Shown in pieces: positions 1 to 7,888 of a DNA stretch of 64,000 nucleotides. The stretch is from Arcanobacterium phocisimile (lineage in GTDB: Bacteria > Actinomycetota > Actinomycetes > Actinomycetales > Actinomycetaceae): assembly GCF_016904675.1 (NCBI RefSeq), contig NZ_CP070228.1, positions 1,736,001 through 1,800,000 of the forward strand. Direction: 5' to 3'. Both the position numbers and the translations under genes were made by a program. Every line of letters starts with the position of its first letter. Positions within the stretch are counted from its first letter, which is position 1. The notes under the pieces are model-generated. The model was not told the DNA's origin and did no database searches. It saw only the letters and a list, made by a program, of their open reading frames with translations.

Positions 1-837
1 TTAACTATCCAGCACAGCTTGATAAAGGACGTTTTTACGCACACCTGCACGTTTAGCAACAAAACCAGCCGCATCTTTCATACGCGCACCCAGTTCCGTC
101 AATTCCCGAACATCCGCGATCAACTCCGGAGTGACCACCGACTGCCCAGCGGGGTTATCACGATAGCCGGCCACCACAAGAGAGATTTCGCCCTTGACCT
201 CACCGGCAGACCACTCCACCAGTTCCGCCAAGCTCCCCCGACGCACCTCTTCGTAGACCTTCGTCAACTCACGAGCTACCGCCGCTTGGCGATCGGCACC
301 AAAAACAGCGCTCATATCCACCAGCGTTTCATGCAAGCGGCGCGGGGATTCAAAGAAAATCATAGTCCGCTCATCACGGCTCAATTTCGCAAAGGCCTGC
401 CGGCGCTCCCCTGACTTGCGCGCCGGGAAACCTTCGAACGAGAACCGATCTGAGGCGAGACCGGAAATTGCCAACGCAGTGAGCACCGCGGACGGTCCAG
501 GAACAACAGTGAGCGCAACCCCTTCACGGGCCGCGAGCGCAGCTAACCGATACCCTGGATCCGAAATAGACGGCATCCCAGCATCGGAAACCATCACGAT
601 CGTTTTACCTGCCTGGGCCGCCGCAATCAGATCCGGCGCTTTTTCCGCCTCATTATGATCATGGTAGGGAACAACCGGCGCATGGATCGAGATTCCTAAC
701 CTCCCCACCAGATTCAATAACCGGCGAGTATCTTCGGCCGCAATCAAATCCGCACTCTCCAACGAAGCTTTCAAGCGCTCCGACGCATCGGCGTCGTTCC
801 CTAACGGTGTTCCTGCAAGAATAATCATGCCTCCCAT
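1..837 (-). CDS. rsmI: 16S rRNA (cytidine1402-2'-O)-methyltransferase RsmI
   Basis: This is a tetrapyrrole-methylase-fold enzyme that uses S-adenosylmethionine to methylate the ribose of C1402 in 16S rRNA. The sequence shows the family N-terminus ILAGTPLGN, the AEDTRR motif, the VSDAGMPSISDPGYRL loop and the PGPSAVLTALAISGL segment, in the usual order, followed by FFESPRR and the ARELTKVYEE motif. About 278 residues is normal for the family. The start is uncertain: ATG at 837 has an AGGCAGG sequence upstream, while ATG at 828 matches the family N-terminus better but its GGGAGG lies too close. The gene reads out of the window edge with its stop codon at bases 1-3. It stands alone, divergent from the next gene. 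Confidence 0.95.
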   Translation of the reverse strand: MGGMIILAGTPLGNDADASERLKASLESADLIAAEDTRRLLNLVGRLGISIHAPVVPYHDHNEAEKAPDLIAAAQAGKTIVMVSDAGMPSISDPGYRLAALAAREGVALTVVPGPSAVLTALAISGLASDRFSFEGFPARKSGERRQAFAKLSRDERTMIFFESPRRLHETLVDMSAVFGADRQAAVARELTKVYEEVRRGSLAELVEWSAGEVKGEISLVVAGYRDNPAGQSVVTPELIADVRELTELGARMKDAAGFVAKRAGVRKNVLYQAVLDS

Positions 838-952
838 ACTACCTGCCTGCCCCACACAAACATGCTTGTCTTAATGTCGAGACAACTGCGAATTATCGAG
901 GTAAGGTGATACCAAGCACATCAATAGTTGCGTGTCAGACAAAGGAGTCGCC

Positions 953-1303
953 ATGTCCGAAATCAAACTCGTATTCCACGTTAACGAAAACGACCGCTGG
1001 CCATTCGCTATCCGTTCCGTCGATAACGTCCTGCTAAATTCCGATACCCCCGGCACCAATATCACCGTCGTCGCCAACGGCGCCGCAGTACGCTCCTTCT
1101 CTCAGCTCGACGTCGAACCCCATCGGATGTCGCGTATAAAAAACCTTGCGGAAAAAGGCGTCCACTTCTTGGTGTGCAATATTGCGCTCGAACAACGTCA
1201 AATCAAACCCGAAATGGTTCCAGATTTTTGCGCCATCGTTCCTGCCGGCATTGTAGAAATCGCCAAACTGCAGGCAGAGGGGTACGGCTACGTCAAACCG
1301 TGA
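953..1303 (+). CDS. DsrE/DsrF-like small protein
   Basis: A 116-residue protein resembling the DsrE-like family, a small alpha/beta fold found in sulfur-relay proteins and many uncharacterised relatives. The start KLVFHVNENDRWPFAI, the middle ITVVANGAAVRSF and VHFLVCNIALEQRQI follow the pattern of the family, in which a cysteine near the second half is often the reactive residue; here it would be the Cys of FLVCNIAL. I chose ATG 953 over the upstream GTG at 932 because AAAGGAG at 941-947 is well spaced for it. No sulfur-transfer genes are adjacent, so its substrate is unknown. The family call rests on pattern recognition only. Confidence 0.7.
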   Translation: MSEIKLVFHVNENDRWPFAIRSVDNVLLNSDTPGTNITVVANGAAVRSFSQLDVEPHRMSRIKNLAEKGVHFLVCNIALEQRQIKPEMVPDFCAIVPAGIVEIAKLQAEGYGYVKP

Positions 1304-1362
1304 CATCTGTCATGCACAACAGCTGACATTCATGACTTACTCGCAAACACATCCTTTGCGAG
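1301..1362. promoter_or_regulatory. Inverted repeats upstream of the ABC exporter operon
   Basis: Two palindromes lie just before the exporter gene. TGACA-TC-TGTCA sits at 1301-1312, and CTCGCAAA-N7-TTTGCGAG at 1340-1362 ends nine bases before the ATG. Either may bind the LuxR-type regulator encoded at 4196-4801, since such exporter/DesKR-like gene sets are often self-regulated. The first palindrome immediately follows the stop of the previous gene. Function is inferred. Confidence 0.4.
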
Positions 1363-1371
1363 ACTTAAAGC

Positions 1372-2322
1372 ATGAACACAGAGCTATTGAAAATCTTTGA
1401 CGTAACGAAAACCTTCGCTACACCCGACGGTCCCATCACCGCCGTCGATCACCTCTCACTGAACATCACCTCGGGAGAAATCGTCTGTCTGCTCGGACCG
1501 AACGGCGCAGGAAAAACCACCCTCCTCGATATGGTCCTCGGACTGACCGCACCCACCAGCGGAATCATCACCGTTGGCGAGGAAGCACCCAAACACGCAA
1601 TCCGTGCCGGAAAAATCTCCGCACTGCTCCAAACCGGCGGGCTCATCAAAGATATGAGCGTGCGCGAAACCCTAAACTACATCGCCGCCACATATCAGTC
1701 CTCCCACCCCGTCACCGGCGAGCGTATCGCCGACGTCGTCAACCAAACCCAGCTCGCCGCACTCCTTGGCCGCAAGATCGGCAAACTCTCCGGCGGAGAA
1801 CAACAACGCGTCAAGTTCGCACTCGCACTGCTGCCAGACCCCAGCCTCATTATCCTCGACGAGCCGACCACCGGCATGGATGTCACGGCTCGGCGCGCAT
1901 TCTGGCAGACCATGCACGAACATGCCCGCACCGGCCGCACAGTCATCTTCGCCACCCATTACTTAGAAGAAGCAGAAAACTTTGCCGACCGCGTCGTCCT
2001 GATGAACCGCGGACGTATCATCGCCGATGGCACCACCCAAGACGTGCGAGCTATCACCGGTATCCGCCACCTGCGCGCCCGCGTCGACCGCGTAGAATCC
2101 TACGAGCTCACCGAATTCACGACGCAGTTCGGCGCCACAATCACCGATCACCAACTCTCGTGTGCCACCGCGCAATCCGACGAACTCGCCCGCGCCCTGC
2201 TGAACGCCGGCGCCTACGACCTCGAAATTATTTCCCCGTCACTCGATGACGCTTTCGCCTCCCTCGTCACCGCCGACACCGCTGTCGCTGACACTGCCGC
2301 CACTGAACCGAAAGAAGCCTAG
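1372..2322 (+). CDS. ABC exporter ATP-binding protein
   Basis: The nucleotide-binding subunit of an ABC-2 type exporter, 316 residues. Walker A is GPNGAGKTT, the signature is LSGGEQQR, Walker B is LIILDEPTTG and the switch histidine is in FATHYLEE. The C-terminal 90 residues form the extra domain common in DrrA/YhcH-like drug and lipid exporters. The next gene begins three bases after the stop, so ATPase and permease are co-transcribed, followed by a sensor kinase and response regulator. This arrangement is typical of exporters for antimicrobial peptides or drugs, but the substrate cannot be read from sequence. No strong ribosome-binding site precedes the ATG. Confidence 0.9.
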   Translation: MNTELLKIFDVTKTFATPDGPITAVDHLSLNITSGEIVCLLGPNGAGKTTLLDMVLGLTAPTSGIITVGEEAPKHAIRAGKISALLQTGGLIKDMSVRETLNYIAATYQSSHPVTGERIADVVNQTQLAALLGRKIGKLSGGEQQRVKFALALLPDPSLIILDEPTTGMDVTARRAFWQTMHEHARTGRTVIFATHYLEEAENFADRVVLMNRGRIIADGTTQDVRAITGIRHLRARVDRVESYELTEFTTQFGATITDHQLSCATAQSDELARALLNAGAYDLEIISPSLDDAFASLVTADTAVADTAATEPKEA

Positions 2323-2324
2323 CC

Positions 2325-3080
2325 ATGAACCGCACCCTCATTCGCGCCGACGTTCGACGTTTCCTGCGTTCACCTGACGCCCTCTTCTTCACCATCGTCA
2401 TCCCCACCCTCATGTACATCATTTTCGGCGGAAGCGCCGAATACGGCGATAACCCGATCGGGCACGGCAACATCAATATGGTTGTACTGATCAACATGAG
2501 CGTTTATGCACTCTCACAAGCCGCGGTGGGCTACACCGGAACCACCGCCATCGATCAGCTCCAAGGCTGGGGCAGGCAACTAGCTCTCACCCCGCTGACT
2601 GCCACCTCGCGCCTACTCAACCAGGTCATCGCAGCCTTCCTTATTTCCACGATCACGCTGGTCTGCCTCCAGGTAGTCGGAGTGGCGATGGGTGCACAGA
2701 TCCCAGTGCTGCGCTTCATAGCATTCTGCACGCTCTCCTACCTGACAGTGGCGTTGTTCGCCTGCTACGGAATCGCCGTGGTCAACACCTTCAAGGCCGA
2801 AACCTCGATCAGTATCGCCTCCGGACTCTTGGTGCTCTTGGCGTTTGCCGGCAACCTCTTCGCTCCACTCTCAGGCACGCTGCTAACCATTTCGCGATTC
2901 ACGCCGCTGTGGGGACTGGGCGAGTTGGCGCGCTACCCGCTCACCGAAGGACTCATGTACGATTCCAGCGGTATCCCTGCCAGCACACCGCTGTGGTATG
3001 CGCTGGTGAACGTCGCCGCTTGGCTACTCATCTTCGTCGTCTGGGCACGCCTGAGCGTGCGCCGAGCAAACGAACGATAG
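2325..3080 (+). CDS. ABC-2 type exporter permease
   Basis: The 251-residue membrane subunit that pairs with the ATPase encoded directly upstream. It has an N-terminal cytoplasmic stretch (RADVRRFLRSPDALFF), then about six hydrophobic segments, including TIVIPTLMYIIFGG, a central amphipathic region with WGRQLALTPLT, and a last segment ending in VRRANER. The ABC-2 permease family usually has this length and topology. Its start codon is separated from the ATPase stop by only two bases, so translational coupling is likely. Substrate unknown. Confidence 0.9.
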   Translation: MNRTLIRADVRRFLRSPDALFFTIVIPTLMYIIFGGSAEYGDNPIGHGNINMVVLINMSVYALSQAAVGYTGTTAIDQLQGWGRQLALTPLTATSRLLNQVIAAFLISTITLVCLQVVGVAMGAQIPVLRFIAFCTLSYLTVALFACYGIAVVNTFKAETSISIASGLLVLLAFAGNLFAPLSGTLLTISRFTPLWGLGELARYPLTEGLMYDSSGIPASTPLWYALVNVAAWLLIFVVWARLSVRRANER

Positions 3081-3105
3081 CCGGCTTTCTCGATAGGATA
3101 GGAAC

Positions 3106-4176
3106 ATGAACACCCGCCGTGACTACGTGATGAGCTTGGCGATGGCTCTGGTCTGGTTGCCGTTTCTCGCGTTTCCGGTCTACTACATCGCAATAGGTGC
3201 GTATTCGCCGACGCAGCGTGCAATCGGCTATTGTCTCGTTGCCGTTTTCGCTGTTGTGTATGCGCTCACTTGGATCTTGGTCTATCACCCGCGGGTGGCC
3301 GATCAGGTCAGGCGCCTGTATGGAGCGTCTTTTGCACTATTGCTGGCCATCACGTTTGCGATGCTGGCCATGTTCGGCCAAGCCGGGCTTTCCTTCTTCC
3401 CTTATATCTGTTCGATGACGGGGATGTTCGTTCCGCTTCTTCCGGCATCACTGATTGTTCTTGGCTTGAGTGCGCTCATGGAGTTCGCCGGATGGTGGCT
3501 GACTATCAGCAACGATGCGCACGCCCTCCTCCTTATTAGTATTGGTGTTTTTGCGATGACCTCCGGTTCGCGCCATTTCGACCACGCTGCGCGAGAAAAA
3601 CAGGCAGCTGCCACGCATGAGGCGATTGCTGAGGAGCGCAATCGGCTTTCGCGCGACATGCATGACGTCTTAGGTCACTCGTTGACGATTATGTCGATGA
3701 AGTCTGAGCTCGCTTTGCGGTTGCTGGACAAGGATCCGGCGGCGGCACGCAGCGAGATTGAGGCGATTCGTGACTTGTCACGTTCGGCGATCGCCGAGGT
3801 GCGAGCCACCGTCTCCGGCTTGCGAATGCAAGTATTGGGCGACGAACTCACGAACTGCGTGCGCACGTTACGCGAGTCCGGTTTGGCGGTCACGGTTCAC
3901 GGCAGTGTTGACGACGTCGATCCGCGGTTCCGTTTCGTTTTCTCGTGGGTGGTACGCGAGGCAAGCACCAATATTCTGCGGCATGCGCGCGCCCGCCACG
4001 TCACTATTACGTTGCGGTCTGCACAAATTTCAGTCAGCGACGACGGCGTTGGGTTGCCTGAGAAGCGTTCCGGCCACGGGCTTATCGGGTTGGCTGAGCG
4101 TATCGCAGCGGCTGGTGGCGTACTGGAGCTTCCCAATAATCAGCCAGGTACAATCATCCAGGCAACAATGGAGTAA
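3106..4176 (+). CDS. Sensor histidine kinase, HisKA_3 (DesK/NarX-like)
   Basis: A 356-residue membrane sensor kinase. Four to five hydrophobic segments fill the first 150 residues with almost no extracytoplasmic loop, as in DesK-like or intramembrane-sensing kinases. The dimerisation helix contains the phospho-acceptor histidine in SRDMHDVLGHSLT. The ATPase domain has VVREASTNILRHA (N box) and VSDDGVGLPEKRSGHGL (G boxes). It is followed 19 bases later by its LuxR-type response regulator and preceded by an ABC exporter, which it most likely controls. The signal is unknown; envelope stress from a membrane-active compound is the usual theme for such sets. Confidence 0.92.
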   Translation: MNTRRDYVMSLAMALVWLPFLAFPVYYIAIGAYSPTQRAIGYCLVAVFAVVYALTWILVYHPRVADQVRRLYGASFALLLAITFAMLAMFGQAGLSFFPYICSMTGMFVPLLPASLIVLGLSALMEFAGWWLTISNDAHALLLISIGVFAMTSGSRHFDHAAREKQAAATHEAIAEERNRLSRDMHDVLGHSLTIMSMKSELALRLLDKDPAAARSEIEAIRDLSRSAIAEVRATVSGLRMQVLGDELTNCVRTLRESGLAVTVHGSVDDVDPRFRFVFSWVVREASTNILRHARARHVTITLRSAQISVSDDGVGLPEKRSGHGLIGLAERIAAAGGVLELPNNQPGTIIQATME

Positions 4177-4195
4177 CAGAGGTACGAAGGCAATC

Positions 4196-4801
4196 ATGAT
4201 TAGTGTTCTTATCGCAGACGATCAAGCACTCGTTCGAGGTGCGTTGCGTGCGTTGTTGAATTTAGAAGACGATATTTCAGTTGTGGCTGAGGTTGGCCGC
4301 GGCGATGAACTGGTCGAGGCGTTACGGTTACACCCCGCCGACGTCGCCGTCGTCGACATCGAAATGCCGGGACTTGACGGGATCAGCGCTACCGTTGCCG
4401 TGTGCGAAGCTGGGCTGGACACAAAGGTTCTGATTGTCACCACCTTCGGCCGGCCCGGATATGTCCAACGGGCGCTGGCGGCGGGCGCGAAGGGGTTTAT
4501 TGTCAAAGATACTCCGGCTGACGAACTAGCGAATGCGATTCGAACAATCTCTAGCGGCGGGCAGGTCGTTGATCCAGCGCTCGCCACCCAGTCGTTGTTC
4601 TCCGGAGCCAATCCGTTAACTAAACGCGAACAAGAACTGCTTTTAATCGCCGAAGATGGGCTCACGATCGCGGAAATTGCGGGCCAGGTGTTTTTGTCTG
4701 AAGGAACGGTACGCAATCATCTATCTTCAGCGATCGGGAAAACCGATGCAACAACTCGCGCCCAAGCTGCGCATATCGCCCGGGAAAATGGATGGCTGTA
4801 A
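4196..4801 (+). CDS. LuxR/NarL-family response regulator
   Basis: A 201-residue response regulator paired with the upstream kinase. The receiver domain starts SVLIADDQALVRGAL, carries the phospho-acceptor aspartate in VVDIEMPGLDG and the conserved lysine in FIVKDTP. The C-terminal helix-turn-helix is LTKREQELLLIAEDG followed by IAEIAGQVFLSEGTVRNHLS. An open frame continues upstream to 3758, but the family start is ATG 4196, twenty bases after the kinase stop. It probably binds near the exporter promoter, where palindromes are present at 1301-1362. Confidence 0.95.
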   Translation: MISVLIADDQALVRGALRALLNLEDDISVVAEVGRGDELVEALRLHPADVAVVDIEMPGLDGISATVAVCEAGLDTKVLIVTTFGRPGYVQRALAAGAKGFIVKDTPADELANAIRTISSGGQVVDPALATQSLFSGANPLTKREQELLLIAEDGLTIAEIAGQVFLSEGTVRNHLSSAIGKTDATTRAQAAHIARENGWL

Positions 4802-4954
4802 GCCACAATAATAATTTGCAATCCCAGGGGTGTAGTCCTCTGGCTTGAAATATTCGCTAAAACTCCACATTACGCCCAGAGATTTTGGCGAAATACAAGA
4901 TCTTCAACGAGATAGCACAAACCCCAGTAGTCTCTAAGGTATGAGAGTAAAAAG

Positions 4955-6874
4955 ATGATCATACCACCAGTACTCGCTGTCGCATTAGCTATCGGTTTCG
5001 CACCGAGCGCATTCGCAGCTGAGGAATTTACGGTAACATCCGCGACCAGCCTTGACGAACTCAAGGTTGCCCTAGCAGATGTCACCACACAGACGGTTAC
5101 CTTCACCGAGGACGTCAACTTCGATGGCGGCATCGTCATCAATCACCCAATGACCTTCGTTGTCAATGACGGCATCGAAGTCAATTTTGAAACCGCAGTC
5201 GGCCACGCGCTCGACATCAAGTCCGAATTCACCTTGAACAACCTGGGTGATATCAACCTCGCTTCAAGCGGTGGTTACGGTATTAAGATCAACCAGAAGG
5301 TCCCAGGACAGAGCGTTGTCTTCATGGGTGACGTTTCCGGCGACAGCTCGATCAACGTTGGCCCTACCAAGAACTATGGCGTAGACGGTCAGCTCCTTAA
5401 CGGCCCATTCACTGTCAAGAACACCACTCTTAACATAGCTCCTGGTCCAGATACCCTCGAAGGTCCGATGATTTTCTCCAAGAATGCAGGAGAAAGCGTT
5501 AACGCCACCGTACTTTTCGATAACGCCACACTCAATCTCGATCATTCGAGCAAGGACGCAGCCGAGCGTGCAGCCCTCAATTCTGAGCGCGAAATGATGT
5601 TCCGTAACAGCGAAATTTACTCCACGACGGTACGCAACTATAACCTCTCTTTCGTCGCCGGTTCTGAAATCACCTTCGACAACTCCATTACCGAGCTTGT
5701 GACTGCGCCAGACGCAGTCACCAATGGCTTCTTATTCCTCAAGAAGCCGTTCGTCTCGATCAACACTGGCGATAGCACCATCAACATTCTCGAAAGTGAG
5801 ATTTCGAGTGATATCCAAGCTACGAGCGGACCACACGAGGCACTCCAATTCCAAGATGCGACGTACAATGTTGTCAACAGTATTGTCATCGCTGACTCAC
5901 TTGGAGTTGACTACAAGCAAAAGACAGGTTCATTCCTCAATATCTCCGGCGATTCCAAGGTTGAGATCCCTGGTACAGCCGCAATGCCGAACAACAAGAT
6001 CACCACTGTGATCGACGGCGGCACTGTTGTCCTTCCACAAAATGCAACCGCAAAAAACACTCAGGGACAAGACTTATACGAGTTCATCTCCGATGGCGCA
6101 TCCGAAGAAGTCCTCATTAACTGCACAGATAAGGCCTACACCTACCCGGTGAGCAAGATTTCAAACGATGTACTCAAGCATGTATGGGCACCAGCGGTAA
6201 ACGTCGACTACTACGTCAATGAAACCGATGATATGCCCGCTGATACTCGCAAGCTTATTGCAGGAACCAATGTCGACGAAGAACTCAACAGTGTTGACTT
6301 CTTTACCATCCCTGAGGTCCCGACAGGTTTTTCTGGCAAGTTCGTCATCTTCGACCCAGCTCCGGAAAGTGACTTTACCTCCGCAAGTAAGGTCTGCAAA
6401 AACACCAAGGTGACTTTCCGTATCAACCAGACTCCACTCGTTCCGATTCCAGACGTTGAAACCACCGACCTCGACGTCTTCGTTGGCGACACAGTCGAAC
6501 CAACCGATGGCCTTGTTGACCTCCCCGAAGGCGCAACCGTCACGATCGTTACCCCAGCAGACACCACCAAAGCTGGCGAAACGACCCAGACCGTGAAGAT
6601 CACCTTCAAGGACGGCTCCTCAGTAACCAAGACCATCAAGGTCACCGTCGCTGAACACCTCACCCCGCTAGTTCCGGCACAGCCAATAACTCCAACCGAG
6701 CCGACTGAACCAACGGAAAAGCCAACTAAGCCAACAGTTCAGCCAACCATGCCAGAAAAGCCAGGTCTTGCAAAGACCGGTATCTCAACTGGAACCGCTG
6801 GCTGGCTAGCTGCCCTGCTCATGATTTCAGGTGCTGGAATAGCCTTCACTGTCAAGCGTCGTAAGAACGCCTAA
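4955..6874 (+). CDS. Sortase-anchored surface protein with beta-helix and Rib-like domain
   Basis: A 639-residue wall-anchored protein. After a hydrophobic signal segment ending FAPSAFA, residues about 30-370 look like a right-handed parallel beta-helix, with many short repeats of the type VDFDGG, TLNN and STINIL. Residues about 500-568 resemble the Rib/alpha-like bacterial Ig domain (LDVFVGDTVEP ... VTPADTTKAGETTQTVKI). A Pro/Thr/Glu spacer (TEPTEPTEKPTKPT) leads to the sortase motif LAKTG at 605-609, a membrane segment and an RRKNA tail. From ATG 4955, the only in-frame start, the signal peptide has no basic n-region. The missing part is encoded in another frame at 4941 (see findings). Likely an adhesin; ligand unknown. 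Confidence 0.88.
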   Translation: MIIPPVLAVALAIGFAPSAFAAEEFTVTSATSLDELKVALADVTTQTVTFTEDVNFDGGIVINHPMTFVVNDGIEVNFETAVGHALDIKSEFTLNNLGDINLASSGGYGIKINQKVPGQSVVFMGDVSGDSSINVGPTKNYGVDGQLLNGPFTVKNTTLNIAPGPDTLEGPMIFSKNAGESVNATVLFDNATLNLDHSSKDAAERAALNSEREMMFRNSEIYSTTVRNYNLSFVAGSEITFDNSITELVTAPDAVTNGFLFLKKPFVSINTGDSTINILESEISSDIQATSGPHEALQFQDATYNVVNSIVIADSLGVDYKQKTGSFLNISGDSKVEIPGTAAMPNNKITTVIDGGTVVLPQNATAKNTQGQDLYEFISDGASEEVLINCTDKAYTYPVSKISNDVLKHVWAPAVNVDYYVNETDDMPADTRKLIAGTNVDEELNSVDFFTIPEVPTGFSGKFVIFDPAPESDFTSASKVCKNTKVTFRINQTPLVPIPDVETTDLDVFVGDTVEPTDGLVDLPEGATVTIVTPADTTKAGETTQTVKITFKDGSSVTKTIKVTVAEHLTPLVPAQPITPTEPTEPTEKPTKPTVQPTMPEKPGLAKTGISTGTAGWLAALLMISGAGIAFTVKRRKNA

Positions 6875-6912
6875 CGGTACATCGTGTTATAAGCCAATAA
6901 TACGATCTAACA

Positions 6913-6947
6913 GTGTGTGCCCTGCAGATTTTCTGCAGGGCACACAC
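6913..6947 (+). terminator. Terminator of the surface-protein gene
   Basis: A perfect 16-bp stem (GTGTGTGCCCTGCAGA and its complement) with a three-base T loop lies 38 bases after the surface-protein stop. The trailing T-run is weak (ACTTTCAT). Confidence 0.7.
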
Positions 6948-7048
6948 ACTTTCATACACCATTTCATACCTGACAAGACATCGTTGGCTTATCCAATGTA
7001 GGGTTATCCAGTAACCTATGTGCGCTATCACAAATTAAAGGAGCGATC

Positions 7049-7426
7049 GTGACTACCACTGAAACAACTCACGAATGGGAACTGTGGAATGCCCAAGAGC
7101 TTGCATCAATGCTTGACGGCTTAACTATTCCTGCGGCAGAAGAACTAGCCAAGGTTCAACCTGGCGATATCGTGAAATTAGTTTTTGGTCTCGTTAACCC
7201 AGAAACCGAGATCGCTGCCGAACGCATGTGGGTTATGGTCAACGGTCTTGATGCAGCTGGATTTACCGGAACACTAGACACTGATCCGGAAGTAATTACT
7301 TCACTACAAGCCGGCGATGAAATCAGCTTCGACTCCAGTCACATCATTGAAATCTTCGACGAAGAAGCCTATCAAAACGGCTCCGGAGGCTGCGGCGGTA
7401 ATTGTAACTGCAACTGCGGAAACTGA
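7049..7426 (+). CDS. DUF2314-like protein with cysteine-rich tail
   Basis: A 125-residue cytoplasmic protein. The core VQPGDIVKLVFGL ... AERMWVMVNGLDAAGFTGTLD ... LQAGDEISFDSSHIIEIFD follows the pattern of DUF2314, a small beta-rich domain of unknown function. It ends in an unusual tail, GSGGCGGNCNCNCGN, with four cysteines in twelve residues, suitable for metal or redox chemistry, though nothing shows it. The start is GTG 7049 with AAAGGAG at 7037-7043. It is convergent with the next gene, eleven bases away. Function unknown. Confidence 0.75.
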   Translation: MTTTETTHEWELWNAQELASMLDGLTIPAAEELAKVQPGDIVKLVFGLVNPETEIAAERMWVMVNGLDAAGFTGTLDTDPEVITSLQAGDEISFDSSHIIEIFDEEAYQNGSGGCGGNCNCNCGN

Positions 7427-7436
7427 ACTTAGCTAG

Positions 7437-7883
7437 CTACTTTTCAGCAATAGCCCGGTACACCGCTGCGGCGGTTTGTGCCGGGTATTGCACTTCGTGC
7501 GGCGAAAGAACAGTCATGTCTATGGAAATATCAGCAGTAATGGTTCGCACAGCTTGAAAATACGGCTCTGACCGCAACGAAAATAATTGACGCAATGACG
7601 GCCTATACTCAGCATCGATAGCAATGACGGACTCCACGCGATGCGTAAACGTTCTATAGAAATCTTGTGCGACGCGAACTGCTAAGCCACGAGCAACAAG
7701 AACAACCGGTTCATCAGATACCTTATGAGCATCTCGATCAATAAGTTCACCTATTGCTTCTCGAGACGCACATTGCGTCAGATGAGGAGCTGCTAGCGCC
7801 CATGCAGGTGGGAGATGATCCGCCACTTCGAGCCAGGAATCAAAAGACTCACCGGGAGCATGAAGAAAAACTACTGTTGTCAT
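7437..7883 (-). CDS. Alpha/beta-hydrolase-like protein without nucleophile
   Basis: A 148-residue protein that reads like a shortened alpha/beta hydrolase. VVFLHAPGESFDSW matches the oxyanion strand and loop, and VVLVARGLAVRVAQDF lies where the nucleophile elbow GxSxG is expected, but the serine is replaced by glycine. A late His in LSPHEVQYPAQ falls near the expected catalytic histidine. Real hydrolases of this fold are usually 220-300 residues. It starts five bases after the stop of the GlpR/SepX-like gene and so is likely co-transcribed with it. Probably a non-catalytic partner or binding protein; function unknown. Confidence 0.6.
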   Translation of the reverse strand: MTTVVFLHAPGESFDSWLEVADHLPPAWALAAPHLTQCASREAIGELIDRDAHKVSDEPVVLVARGLAVRVAQDFYRTFTHRVESVIAIDAEYRPSLRQLFSLRSEPYFQAVRTITADISIDMTVLSPHEVQYPAQTAAAVYRAIAEK

Positions 7884-7888
7884 CGGTC

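Noticed and set aside
3758-4195. An N-terminal extension of the LuxR-type regulator
   Set aside because: This open frame lies inside the histidine kinase gene in another frame; the receiver domain begins at 4196.
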